DNA of 50,371 bases. Origin: Pseudomonadota bacterium (GTDB lineage: Bacteria; Myxococcota_A; Polyangia; Haliangiales; Haliangiaceae). Location of the stretch: the NCBI GenBank assembly GCA_022360315.1, contig JAKSDA010000165.1:1-50371 (forward strand), read 5' to 3'. Made by a program: the position numbers and the translations under genes. Positions 9,996-19,267 of the stretch are shown here, piece by piece; positions within the stretch are counted from its first letter, which is position 1, and each line of letters starts with the position of its first letter. The notes beneath the pieces are model-generated. The model worked only from the letters and a program-made list of their open reading frames with translations, did not search any database and was not told where the DNA came from.

Positions 9996-11135
9996 ATGCT
10001 CGTTTGCCGGCGAGAAGAGTGTACCCTCGGTTGTGTGAGCAGATCGCCAATCCCCGGCTCCGGCCAGCCAGCCCACCGCCTTTCCGATCCGAAGACAGCG
10101 CGAATCGGCCTGACCCTGGGCGACCCGTCGGGAATCGGGCCCGAGATCGTCGCTTTTGCCGTGTCCCGGGCCAGTCGTGCTGTGCGCAGCCAGCTGATGC
10201 TATTCGGCGATGGACCGATCGTCGAACGCGCGTTTGCCCAGGTGACTGGTCAGCGCGTGCCAGCCGATGTCGAGGTGGTCGATCGCGGCCTGCTCAGCGC
10301 CGATCAAGCGGTATTGGGCCGTCCGTCCGAAGCCGGGGCAAGGGCCCAGGTCGGCTATCTCGAGGCGGCGGTGAGCGCGATCAAGAGCCACGCCATCGCC
10401 GGCCTGGTGACCGCGCCGATCAGCAAGCACGAGGCCAGAAAAGCCGGGTTTTCATTTCCCGGCCACACCGAGTTTCTGGCCGAGCGGCTGGGCGCCGAGC
10501 GGGTTGCCATGATGTTTGCCGGGCCCACCATCAACGCGGTTCTGGCCACGACCCACGTCCCGCTGGCCGGGGTTTCCCGGGCCCTGTCCCGCGACGATCT
10601 AGCCGCGACGATCGTTTTGGCGGTCCGCGCCATGCAGGACGATTTCGGCCGTGAATCGGTCCGCGTCGGGGTTGTCGGGCTCAATCCCCATGCCGGCGAA
10701 AACGGCATGATAGGTGCCGAGGAGATCGAGATCATCGCTCCGGCCATCGAGCGTGCGCGCAGGCAACTCGGCCCGGGTATCTCGGTGAGCGGACCCCTGG
10801 TCCCCGATGCCGCATTTCGCGCCGCAGTGGATGGCGTCCACGACCTTGTTGTCGCCATGTATCACGATCAGGCTCTGATCCCGGTCAAGCTGATCGACTT
10901 TGAACGCGCGGTCAATGTCACCCTCGGTTTGCCCATCGTGCGGACCTCGCCGGACCACGGGGTAGCATACGATCTCGCCGGCACCGGCAAGGCGCGCCCC
11001 GAGAGTTTTTGCGCTGCTCTGGACCTGGCCCTCGACCTGGTCGAGCGGCGCAGCCAGCGCGCCGCGGCCAGCGGGCCGACCGACCCGGCAACCGACCCGG
11101 CACCCACGACAAACAACGATGACATCGAATTCTGA
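9996..11135 (+). CDS. pdxA: 4-hydroxythreonine-4-phosphate dehydrogenase
   Basis: Oxidises 4-phosphohydroxy-L-threonine in the DXP-dependent vitamin B6 (pyridoxal phosphate) pathway; cytoplasmic, NAD- and divalent-metal-dependent. 379 residues versus about 330 in E. coli: an extra 30 or so at the N-terminus and a Thr/Pro/Asp-rich tail account for the difference. Family motifs are all present: G-D-P-S-G-I-G-P-E (42-50), T-A-P-I-S-K, G-H-T-E (metal/substrate His), N-P-H-A-G-E, M-Y-H-D-Q and T-S-P-D-H-G. ATG 9996 has GGTGAG 6 bases upstream; a GTG at 10035 is an alternative that would shorten the extension. The gene is followed 43 bases later by uvrA, so they are probably co-transcribed. Confidence 0.97.
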   Translation: MLVCRREECTLGCVSRSPIPGSGQPAHRLSDPKTARIGLTLGDPSGIGPEIVAFAVSRASRAVRSQLMLFGDGPIVERAFAQVTGQRVPADVEVVDRGLLSADQAVLGRPSEAGARAQVGYLEAAVSAIKSHAIAGLVTAPISKHEARKAGFSFPGHTEFLAERLGAERVAMMFAGPTINAVLATTHVPLAGVSRALSRDDLAATIVLAVRAMQDDFGRESVRVGVVGLNPHAGENGMIGAEEIEIIAPAIERARRQLGPGISVSGPLVPDAAFRAAVDGVHDLVVAMYHDQALIPVKLIDFERAVNVTLGLPIVRTSPDHGVAYDLAGTGKARPESFCAALDLALDLVERRSQRAAASGPTDPATDPAPTTNNDDIEF

Positions 11136-11178
11136 TCGGCCGGATCGCAACCGGGTCCATGGCAGTGGTGAGGGCGCC

Positions 11179-14088
11179 ATGGCAGCACCCATCGTGGTTC
11201 GGGGCGCCCGGGTGCACAATCTCCGCGGGGTCGATGTCGACATACCGCGCGGTGCTCTTTGCGTGGTCACCGGCCTGTCGGGCTCGGGCAAATCATCGCT
11301 GGCGTTCGACACCATCTACGCCGAGAGTCAGCGCCGTTATGTCGAATCGCTGTCGATCTATGCCCGGCAATTTCTCGACCAGATGACCCGGCCCGACGCC
11401 GACATCATCGAGGGACTTTCGCCGGCCATTGCCATTCAACAAAAAGTTCCGGTGCGCAATCCGCGCTCCACCGTGGCCACCACGACCGACGTGCACGACT
11501 ATTTGCGCCTTCTCTTCGCCCGCGTCGGCCAGGTTCACTGCTACCAGTGCGGCCAGCTGATCCGCCGCCACACCGTGCAGGAGATCGTCGACCGCGTACT
11601 CGATGTGGAGCCGGGTACGCGCTATACCGTGGTCGCTCCGATGGTTCGCGGCCAGCGCGGCTCGCTCGAAAAAACTCTCGAAAAACTGGCCCAAGATGGC
11701 TACATTCGGGTCGCCATCGATGGCGAGATTGGCGACCTGTCTCTCGGCATTCCGCGCCTCGACAAACGCATCGCGCACAACATCGACGTGCATGTCGACC
11801 GCCTGGTCGCCAAGCAGGGAGTTCGCCGCCGGCTCACCGACTCGGTTGAACTCGCCCTCGGTCTGTCCGGCGGGCGGGTCGATATCGCGTTTTCGCCCGC
11901 TACGGCCGGGTCGAAACGACCGGCGGATCGAACCGAAACGCCCCGGCTGTGGCGATTTACCGAACGCTTTGCCTGTATCGACTGCGATCTCGACTATCCC
12001 GAGCTCGAGCCGCGGGCATTTTCGTTCAACAGCCCCCAGGGCGCCTGTCCCGACTGCGCCGGACTGGGGTTCATCCCGCGTTTCGACCCCGAGCTGATCG
12101 TCGGCAACCCGGCCAGATCGATCAATGAGGGAGTGATTGTGCCGTTTGCCAGGCGAGCGGTATTTCGGCAGATGCTGGACTCGGTATGCAGTCATTTCGC
12201 CATCGACATGGATACGCCGTGGCGCGATCTCGACCGGCAAAAGCGCGACCTCCTGCTCCACGGCAGCCCGGAGACAGTGCCGTTCGAGGTCAATCGGCGC
12301 CGCTTCAACAAGCCATTCGAGGGCGTCATGGCCAATCTCCAACGCCGTCTGGCCGACGCTGATCGCAAGCGTTCCGGGGCCGCTTCCGGCGAGACCGGCG
12401 ATGCCGATCAGGTCTACGACGATCTACGCCGTTTCATGAGCGAGACGACGTGCGAGGCGTGCGGAGGGGCGCGGTTGCGGGTCGAATCGCGCCACGTCAC
12501 GGTGGGCGGGTCGAATTTGGCCGAGATCGGCAGGTTGAGTCTGTCCGACGCCCGGGATTTTTTTGCCGGACTATCGCTATCGTCGACCGAGCGGGCCATC
12601 GCCGATCGTCTGCTCGGTGAGATCAGGGCCCGGCTGGGTTTTTTGACCAGTGTGGGGGTGGGCTATTTGAGCCTGGATCGCCGGGCTTCCACCTTGTCGA
12701 GCGGCGAGATGCAGCGCATTCGCCTGGCCACTCAGATCGGCTCCTCACTGGTCGGTGTGCTCTACGTGCTCGACGAGCCGTCGATCGGCCTGCATCCGCG
12801 CGACAGCTCTCGATTGCTCGATGCGCTTTTTCGCCTGCGCGAGCTCGGCAACACAGTCCTTCTGGTCGAACACGACGAGGCTATCATCCGTGCCGCCGAC
12901 CATGTGATCGACATGGGCGAGGGGGCAGGAGTCCTGGGCGGGCGGGTCCTTTGCGCCGGCCCGGTCGATCATGTCGCGGCCTGTGCCGAATCGCTGACCG
13001 GTCGCTACCTGGCCCGAAAACGGGCCATTGAAATTCCTCGAGAAAGGCGCTCGAGCAGGCGCTGGATCGAGGTCGAGCACGCCTCGACCCACAATCTGGC
13101 CGGTGTCGATGCGGCCTTTCCGATCGGCGTTTTGACCTGCGTGACCGGTGTATCGGGGTCGGGTAAGTCGTCGCTGGTGGTCGACACGTTGTTGCCGGCG
13201 CTGCGTCAGCGGCTGAGTTCTGCTGGCGCGATTCGCCCGGGTACCGAGTTTTCTGCCCTGCGCGGCGCTCATCATGTCGATCGGGTGATCGCCGTGGACC
13301 ATACTCCGATCGGCCGTACACCGCGATCAAACCCGGCCAGCTACACCGGATTGCTGGGTCTCATCCGCGATGTGTTCGCCCAGTTGCCCGAGTCCAGGGC
13401 GCGTGGCTACAAGGCCGGTCGATTCTCGTTTAACGTCAAGGGCGGCCGCTGCGACGCCTGCCATGGCGACGGTGTCATCGCCATCGAGATGCACTTTCTG
13501 CCCGACGTGTATGTCGAATGCGACGCGTGCGGCGGCAAGCGCTACAACCGCGAGACCCTGGAGATACGCTACAAGGGCCACAGTATCGCCGATGTGCTCG
13601 CCATGTCGGTGAGTCGGGCCATCGAGTTCTGGGCCCACGTGCCCAAAATCCGCGCCCGTCTCGAGGCCATGCGCGAGGTCGGGCTGGGCTACGTCGAGCT
13701 CGGCCAGTCGGCCAACACACTGAGTGGCGGCGAGGCGCAGCGGCTGAAACTGTCCCGCCAGCTGGTCCTGCCGAGCGGCCAAAACCACAAGGCCAGTGGA
13801 CGAACAGTGTATATCCTCGACGAGCCGACCACCGGGCTGCACTTCGAAGATGTGCGCCGGCTTCTGTCGGTACTGTCACTGCTGATCGAAGAGGGCAATA
13901 CCGTCATCGTCATCGAGCATCATCTCGATGTCATCAAGTGTGCCGATTACATTCTCGATCTCGGTCCGGAAGGAGGTGCGGGTGGCGGCCGCATCATCGC
14001 TCGGGGGACGCCCGAAGAAGTCGCCCGGGTCGAGCAGTCTCATACTGGACATGCTCTGCGCGAGGTGTTGAGCCGATCGAGCGACTAG
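11179..14088 (+). CDS. uvrA: Excinuclease ABC subunit A (first paralog)
   Basis: DNA damage recognition ATPase of nucleotide excision repair. 969 residues from ATG 11179, chosen for GGTGAGGG just upstream and the match of M-A-A-P-I-V-V-R-G to UvrA N-termini; an in-frame ATG at 11119 overlaps pdxA. Walker A of the first ABC module is G-L-S-G-S-G-K-S-S (32-40); the UvrB-binding domain, the CxxC-CxxC zinc finger near 260-290 and the C-terminal zinc finger with two CxxC pairs near 755-790 are all present. The second ABC signature is normal (L-S-G-G-E-A-Q-R) but the first reads L-S-S-G-E-M-Q-R instead of L-S-G-G-E-A-Q-R. A second full uvrA lies at 26492-29413, and that one is closer to consensus, so this is probably the divergent copy. 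Confidence 0.97.
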   Translation: MAAPIVVRGARVHNLRGVDVDIPRGALCVVTGLSGSGKSSLAFDTIYAESQRRYVESLSIYARQFLDQMTRPDADIIEGLSPAIAIQQKVPVRNPRSTVATTTDVHDYLRLLFARVGQVHCYQCGQLIRRHTVQEIVDRVLDVEPGTRYTVVAPMVRGQRGSLEKTLEKLAQDGYIRVAIDGEIGDLSLGIPRLDKRIAHNIDVHVDRLVAKQGVRRRLTDSVELALGLSGGRVDIAFSPATAGSKRPADRTETPRLWRFTERFACIDCDLDYPELEPRAFSFNSPQGACPDCAGLGFIPRFDPELIVGNPARSINEGVIVPFARRAVFRQMLDSVCSHFAIDMDTPWRDLDRQKRDLLLHGSPETVPFEVNRRRFNKPFEGVMANLQRRLADADRKRSGAASGETGDADQVYDDLRRFMSETTCEACGGARLRVESRHVTVGGSNLAEIGRLSLSDARDFFAGLSLSSTERAIADRLLGEIRARLGFLTSVGVGYLSLDRRASTLSSGEMQRIRLATQIGSSLVGVLYVLDEPSIGLHPRDSSRLLDALFRLRELGNTVLLVEHDEAIIRAADHVIDMGEGAGVLGGRVLCAGPVDHVAACAESLTGRYLARKRAIEIPRERRSSRRWIEVEHASTHNLAGVDAAFPIGVLTCVTGVSGSGKSSLVVDTLLPALRQRLSSAGAIRPGTEFSALRGAHHVDRVIAVDHTPIGRTPRSNPASYTGLLGLIRDVFAQLPESRARGYKAGRFSFNVKGGRCDACHGDGVIAIEMHFLPDVYVECDACGGKRYNRETLEIRYKGHSIADVLAMSVSRAIEFWAHVPKIRARLEAMREVGLGYVELGQSANTLSGGEAQRLKLSRQLVLPSGQNHKASGRTVYILDEPTTGLHFEDVRRLLSVLSLLIEEGNTVIVIEHHLDVIKCADYILDLGPEGGAGGGRIIARGTPEEVARVEQSHTGHALREVLSRSSD

Positions 14089-14141
14089 CCGGATGTCCGG
14101 CTGATCTGTTGCCGATCTGTCACGGTCCTGTGTTATGGAGG

Positions 14142-14177
14142 CGCATTCGGCCGGGTTGGTGAACTCGGCCGAATGCG
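14142..14177. repeat. 12-bp perfect inverted repeat between uvrA and the next gene
   Basis: CGCATTCGGCCG at 14142-14153 pairs perfectly with CGGCCGAATGCG at 14166-14177 across a 12-base loop. As RNA it is a strong GC-rich hairpin 54 bases after the uvrA stop and 37 bases before the next ATG. No T-run follows, so a Rho-independent terminator is not clear; an operator for a dimeric regulator or a transcript-stabilising stem are alternatives. Confidence 0.6.
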
Positions 14178-14214
14178 ATTTGACAGCTACGCGTACGAAT
14201 CGGTGGAGATCAAC

Positions 14215-17200
14215 ATGAGGACTGAAGAGCAGAACACGTTTCAGCCCCGGCAGCGAGCCCACGCGGATGGGCGAGTTCGCCACGGGTGCATTTTCCCTTT
14301 GCGAGCGGGCTCGGGCAGTGCCGTGGTGAGCGGGTTTTTGGCCCTGATTGCCGGGGCCTGCGTCAGCGACGGTGCAGCCGGGTTAGACGCTCTGGTCGAG
14401 GCCCAGGTCGAACCGGCCGGGGCAAACTGTGCCAGCGGTGGCACGGCGATCGTGTCGGGGACTGATAACAACCGCAATGGCCAGCTCGATCCCGAAGAAG
14501 TCCAATCGACCCGCTATGTCTGCGCCGGAGCCGATGGCAGCAACGGAAACGATGGCGATGCCGGGCAGGACGGCAGCAATGCACTGGTGAGGGTTGCCGA
14601 TGAACCGCCCGGCCCGAATTGTCCGTTTGGTGGCATTGTGGTGCGAGCGGGCATCGACCAGAATGGCAATGGCGAACTCGAGCTGGCCGAAGTCACCGAT
14701 ATCGAGTACGTGTGTAACAGCGACAGCGGCGGTTTAAACGAGACTGTGGGCTTTTCGCTGCTCGCCCGCCGGGCTGATATTGGCCCGGCCGAGATCGTCG
14801 CTGCTGCACCCGATGGGCAGTGGCTGGCCTATACCGTGTCCGACCGGGGTGTGGTCGGCTTTCTCGATCTGTCGCGTCCGGGCAGCCCGAGTTTTCTGGC
14901 CGAGGTCGACGTGGCCAACACTGTCACCAATGTGGGCGCAGGGGAGCCGACCTCGGTCGGAATCACGCCCAACGGCGTCTACGCCGTGGTTGCGGTCAAG
15001 GACACCACCGATCCGATCGGCAATGCCGACCCCGGCAGTCTGGTATTCATCGATGCGGCCAGCCTGACCATTGCCGGCCAGGTGGCGGTCGGGGTCGGGC
15101 CTGACAGTGTGAAGGTAACGCCCGACGGAGTTCGGGTGCTGGTTGCCATCGAAGACGAAGAAGACGACGACCTCGGCCATCAGGCGCAGTCTCGGCCGGG
15201 CAGTATCCAGGTCGCGACCATCGATTACGCGAATCCGTCGAACTCGCAAGTCGCCACTGTGGCGCTCACCCCTGATGTGGGCAACAACCCAACCGATCCC
15301 CAGCCCGAATTTGTCGATGTGTCGGCCGACTCGACCACTGCGATCGTATCGCTGCAGGAGAACAATGCTCTGGCCGTTCTCGACCTCGGCGGCGGCCAGG
15401 TTGCGGTGACCCGGTATATCGATGCCGGGCTGGTCGCTCGCGACCGGGTCGATGTATTCGACGACGAGGAGATCGGCCTGGTACCGCTTGCGCCGGGCGC
15501 GTTTCAGGGCCGGCGCGAGCCGGACGGCGTGTGCTTTTTGTCCGACGGCCAGCATGTTGTGACAGCCAACGAGGGCGACACATCATTCGACGATTATGGA
15601 CTGGGCCAGTACAGTGGCGGCCGCGGATTTACCATTTTCAACGTCGACGGCGAGGTGGTGTACGAGACTGGCGACGAGCTCGAGCGTATTGCGGTGCAAT
15701 ACGGGATGTATCCGGACGGTCGATCGGACAATCGCGGCATCGAGGTAGAAGGCTGTGCAGTGGCCCGTTTTGGCAACCGCGAGCTGGCCTTTTTGCTCGG
15801 CGAGCGAAACAGCGCCGTCGCGGTCTATGACGTCACCCAGCCCGAGAGAGCGCAATTTATCCAGTTCTTGCCCGCGCCGCTGCGACCCGAGTCGGCCGTG
15901 GCCGTGCCCGACCGCGGTCTTCTGATCGTGGCAGGCGAGGGCTCTGGCGGCACTGGCGGCGGTATCTGGATCTACCAGGGGGTCGCGTTTGCCCAGGACG
16001 TCGAGCGCTATCCCGAAGGATTGTACCGGGCGGTGGCCTCGGGTCTGCCCACCGTGCCATTTGGCAGCTTCAGCGCGGTCATGCCGACCGGGGTGCCGGG
16101 TCGCATCAGCGCAGTGCCCGACGACAGTTTTGCCACTCTTCGCCTGTGGACGTTTGAGGCCGATCGGGCCACCCAGCGCATGCGTCTGGTCGATAGCATG
16201 ACCCTGACCGAGGCCGATGGCACGACTCCGCTGGCCGGCCTCGACGCGCAGGGATTGGCGCGCAATCCGTGGGGCGGTTTTGCCCTGGCTGTCGCCGGAG
16301 ATCGCGACAACGGCTGTGACGGCGCGACATGCCCCGAGGAAGACAGAAACCGCATTCTGTTTTTCACCGAAGAGGGCGCTCTGGATCCCGGTTACGGTAA
16401 CGGCGGCCGGGTCGATTTGCCGGGCGATGCCAGTACTCTGTGGAATCGCATCCGCAAAGATGGCTTTGGCGGCCTGGCTCTGGCCGAAGACAATGACCAT
16501 CGACTGAACGCCTACGTGGTATTTCAGCGGCCGCTCGACGCCACTGATCCGGCCGATCCCGAGGACGAGGTCCGGCTGGGCCACGCCCGCATTGGCGAAT
16601 ACGACGTGGCGTCCGACCAGTGGAGTTTTTATTATTATCCCCTGCGCGGCGATCGCGAGGACGTCGATGACGGCGACATCGTTTTGGCCGATATCGCCCA
16701 TGTGGGCGGCGATGAATTCGTCGTGATCGAGCGCGACCAACAGGTCGGCAATCTGGCCCGAGTCAAAAATGTCTTTGGCTTCCGCCTGGCCTCGGGGACC
16801 GCCGACCGGGTCGGCGATCCGCTCGACAAGGTGGCCCGGATCGATCTGCTCGACTTGCCATTTCGCTTCGACTTCGAGCAAACCGACGCCATCTGTGCCA
16901 GCGGGGGCAATTTATGGCTGGCCAATGACAACGGTGGCGGCAAGGAGGCCAACTGGTTTTACGAGCTATCCGACGTCGATCTACCCCAACTCGGCCAGGT
17001 TCGCTTTGCCACCTTCAACGCGTCGATGAATCGCCCGGCTGCCGGCGATCTGCTCGCCGAGCTCGTCGCTGGAGACAGCGCGCAGATCGGCGAGGTCGCG
17101 GCGATCATTCGGCTGATCGAACCCGATGTCCTCTTGCTCAACGAATTCGACTACAATCCGGCCGATCCGACCCGGGGGCCGCAATTGTTTCAGGACAATT

Positions 17201-18129
17201 ATCTGGCCAACATCCAGGTCGCCGGGCAGCCGTTTGTCGAGTACCCCTATGTCTACGTCGAAAACGTCAATACCGGCCTGTACTCGGGCTTTGACCTCGA
17301 TAACGACGGGACCGCGGATCCCGGCGATCCCGGCGATGCGTTTGGCTTTGGCGAGTTCCACGGCCAGTACGGCATGGTGGTGTTTTCCCGCTATCCGATC
17401 GATCTGGCCAATGTCCGCACGTTTCAGAATTTTCTGTGGAAGGACATGCCCGGGGCGCTTTTGCCCGATGACGATCAGACGCCCGAGCCCGACGATTACT
17501 ACAGTGCGGCGGAGCTCGACGTGGTGCGGCTGTCGTCCAAGAGCCACTGGGATCTGCCCATCCGGGTCGGCAGCCGGGTTATTCACGCCCTGGTCAGCCA
17601 TCCCACCCCGCCCGCGTTTGACGGACCGGAAGATCGCAACGGCCGGCGCAATCACGATGAGATAAGACTGTGGGCCGATTACGTGACGCCGGGCGCAGCC
17701 GATTATCTCTACGACGACAGCGGAGTTTCGGGCGGTCTGCCCGAGGGGGCCAGTTTTGTGATCATGGGCGATCTCAACGCCGATCCGTTTGACGGTGACA
17801 GTACGGCCAATGCGGTCGATCAGCTTCTCGATCACCCGGGCATCTTGTCCGAATCGGCCCCGGTTTCGTTTGGCGGCATCGAAAAGGGCCGAAATGACGG
17901 CCTGGCAAACCTGGCACACCAGGGCAACCCGGCCCGGGATACCAGCGATTTTTCCGACGATCCCGCGCCACCGTTCCCCGGACCGGGTAATCTGCGGGTC
18001 GACTACGTACTGCCGTCGATCGACATCGACCTAGTGCAATCCGCAGTATTCTGGCCCGGCCAGGGCGAGCCTGGTTTTGATCTGATCGACGCCTCGGACC
18101 ACCGTCTGATCTGGGTCGACCTCAAGTAA
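14215..18129 (+). CDS. Large secreted multidomain protein: paired EF-like modules, propeller, phytase-like and endonuclease/exonuclease/phosphatase domains
   Basis: 1304 residues from ATG 14215 (GGTGGAG 7 bases upstream). After a long N-region, a hydrophobic stretch ends A-G-A-C, a possible lipobox. Two copies of a roughly 50-residue module follow, each with N-C-x2-G-G, G-x-D-x-N-x-N-G-x-L and Y-V-C, as in the collagen/EF-like DUF7151-type domains of secreted myxobacterial proteins. Next comes a YVTN/choice-of-anchor-I-like propeller (about 170-600) and a phytase-like esterase region (about 620-915). From R-F-A-T-F-N (927) to the end is an endonuclease/exonuclease/phosphatase fold with N-E-F (974), G-D-L-N-A-D-P (1184) and S-D-H-R (1292), the metal and catalytic positions of the family. 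Likely an extracellular phosphoesterase or nuclease, perhaps for phosphate scavenging; the substrate cannot be told. Confidence 0.85.
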   Translation: MRTEEQNTFQPRQRAHADGRVRHGCIFPLRAGSGSAVVSGFLALIAGACVSDGAAGLDALVEAQVEPAGANCASGGTAIVSGTDNNRNGQLDPEEVQSTRYVCAGADGSNGNDGDAGQDGSNALVRVADEPPGPNCPFGGIVVRAGIDQNGNGELELAEVTDIEYVCNSDSGGLNETVGFSLLARRADIGPAEIVAAAPDGQWLAYTVSDRGVVGFLDLSRPGSPSFLAEVDVANTVTNVGAGEPTSVGITPNGVYAVVAVKDTTDPIGNADPGSLVFIDAASLTIAGQVAVGVGPDSVKVTPDGVRVLVAIEDEEDDDLGHQAQSRPGSIQVATIDYANPSNSQVATVALTPDVGNNPTDPQPEFVDVSADSTTAIVSLQENNALAVLDLGGGQVAVTRYIDAGLVARDRVDVFDDEEIGLVPLAPGAFQGRREPDGVCFLSDGQHVVTANEGDTSFDDYGLGQYSGGRGFTIFNVDGEVVYETGDELERIAVQYGMYPDGRSDNRGIEVEGCAVARFGNRELAFLLGERNSAVAVYDVTQPERAQFIQFLPAPLRPESAVAVPDRGLLIVAGEGSGGTGGGIWIYQGVAFAQDVERYPEGLYRAVASGLPTVPFGSFSAVMPTGVPGRISAVPDDSFATLRLWTFEADRATQRMRLVDSMTLTEADGTTPLAGLDAQGLARNPWGGFALAVAGDRDNGCDGATCPEEDRNRILFFTEEGALDPGYGNGGRVDLPGDASTLWNRIRKDGFGGLALAEDNDHRLNAYVVFQRPLDATDPADPEDEVRLGHARIGEYDVASDQWSFYYYPLRGDREDVDDGDIVLADIAHVGGDEFVVIERDQQVGNLARVKNVFGFRLASGTADRVGDPLDKVARIDLLDLPFRFDFEQTDAICASGGNLWLANDNGGGKEANWFYELSDVDLPQLGQVRFATFNASMNRPAAGDLLAELVAGDSAQIGEVAAIIRLIEPDVLLLNEFDYNPADPTRGPQLFQDNYLANIQVAGQPFVEYPYVYVENVNTGLYSGFDLDNDGTADPGDPGDAFGFGEFHGQYGMVVFSRYPIDLANVRTFQNFLWKDMPGALLPDDDQTPEPDDYYSAAELDVVRLSSKSHWDLPIRVGSRVIHALVSHPTPPAFDGPEDRNGRRNHDEIRLWADYVTPGAADYLYDDSGVSGGLPEGASFVIMGDLNADPFDGDSTANAVDQLLDHPGILSESAPVSFGGIEKGRNDGLANLAHQGNPARDTSDFSDDPAPPFPGPGNLRVDYVLPSIDIDLVQSAVFWPGQGEPGFDLIDASDHRLIWVDLK

Positions 18130-18130
18130 G

Positions 18131-18286
18131 CTACGTTACACCCTGGCTCAGCAGAGCTTCGATCGTGGCAGCCAGCTTGGTCTTGTCCTGGCCGATGTCG
18201 GCATACTCGATGGCCAGTTCGGGCACCGCTACCGCGTTTGGGTAGCTGGTGTCGACAATTGTGGTACCGAGCGCTGCACTGCTCGG
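18131..18286 (-). pseudogene. In-frame coding-like tail after the stop of the membrane protein gene
   Basis: Directly after the TGA (18289-18287) that ends the 279-aa membrane protein, the same frame stays open for 51 codons to a TAG at 18133-18131. The codons are strongly GC3-biased and the peptide looks protein-like (a beta strand T-T-I-V-D-T, then two amphipathic helices ending A-L-L-S-Q-G). It has no usable start codon of its own apart from a GTG well inside. It may be the lost C-terminus of the upstream gene (nonsense mutation) or a relic of another gene. A seven-G run at 18294-18300 sits beside the stop. Family not recognised. Confidence 0.45.
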
Positions 18287-19126
18287 TCACTCCGGGGGGG
18301 TGAGCGTGCCGGTCGAGGAATCGTGGCTCCCGTAGCCTCCCCACGTCGCATCGAACTGCTGGGCCGTATCGAGCATGAGTTTTACCAGATGTCGGGTGCG
18401 CTCCACCGATTCGACGGACAGATTGCCATGGAGCTCGAAGGTCACCAGATTGCCCGGTGCGGCCAGGACTTGGTCAAGTACACGACCAAACACGACGAGG
18501 TCAAATGGACAGCCGTCGCTGATAGGCGTGGCTCGCTTGCTCCGCAGGGGCTGCCGCTCAGCACCCGCGAGCAATTCGAGCAACTGACATTTGATCCTGG
18601 CGCTCAGCGGCGAAGAAACCGTGCGCAGCCAATCGCGGGGATCGCTCTGTGGATGACGGTGGTGCTCGGTCCAGGTCATACGCCAATACGAGATACGAGC
18701 GGGATGGTCGGCACACGCCGGTAGCTCGATCTGCACGTGATGCTCGCCGCCGTGTGGTAACGCGCGGGCCCGCAAGACGAGCAGCCATGCGGGTTCGGGC
18801 AGCGAGTCAAGCGCGGTTTTGGCGTCGACGACGCGGTCATCAAAATTCTGCCAGCCAGCTCGCTCCAGGAGCTCTTTCACATAGGGGTCGCGATCGAATA
18901 ACCACAGCCATAGCCCAAAAAGCGAACTCAACAGCAATGCGGACAGCACTCCACCCATAAAAATCCCCACGATCACCGCGACGATCCAGTTGTAAACTCC
19001 ACCGGGCCCGGACAGCACGTATATCAGAGCAACAATGGCGCTTGCCGTGATTGCCCCAGCTGTAATCGGGGACAGTCCTTTCCACTCGGGCTTGGTCGCT
19101 GCACTGAGCAGGTCGTCCTCGCTCAT
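18287..19126 (-). CDS. Membrane protein of unknown function, linked to globin/kinase cluster
   Basis: 279 residues from ATG 19126 (M-S-E-D-D-L-L), with earlier in-frame starts at 19156 and 19189 possible. Two transmembrane helices lie near residues 22-40 and 47-72 (I-V-A-V-I-V-G-I-F-M and L-L-L-S-S-L-F-G-L-W-L-W-L-F). A soluble domain of about 190 residues follows, on the same side of the membrane as the N-terminus if the two helices form a hairpin. Not recognised. The same frame continues past the stop for 51 codons, so the C-terminus may be truncated. It lies 142 bases downstream of the kinase-ATPase gene on the same strand, suggesting a role with that cluster. Confidence 0.6.
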   Translation of the reverse strand: MSEDDLLSAATKPEWKGLSPITAGAITASAIVALIYVLSGPGGVYNWIVAVIVGIFMGGVLSALLLSSLFGLWLWLFDRDPYVKELLERAGWQNFDDRVVDAKTALDSLPEPAWLLVLRARALPHGGEHHVQIELPACADHPARISYWRMTWTEHHRHPQSDPRDWLRTVSSPLSARIKCQLLELLAGAERQPLRSKRATPISDGCPFDLVVFGRVLDQVLAAPGNLVTFELHGNLSVESVERTRHLVKLMLDTAQQFDATWGGYGSHDSSTGTLTPPE

Positions 19127-19267
19127 CGCTCGCAGGTGATGTCTCCGGGGCCGCATATACCCAGTATAGAGCAACCCTGACCCAAACATGGCGTCTCTCT
19201 CGTGGAGCCGTTGCCGAGTATCGCGACCCGCAAGTAAGTTCGCTGATGACAGCTTCGAGCAGCGCTG

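Noticed and set aside
15583..16881. 432-codon minus-strand frame
   Set aside because: Antisense shadow of the secreted phosphoesterase gene, whose domains are clear.
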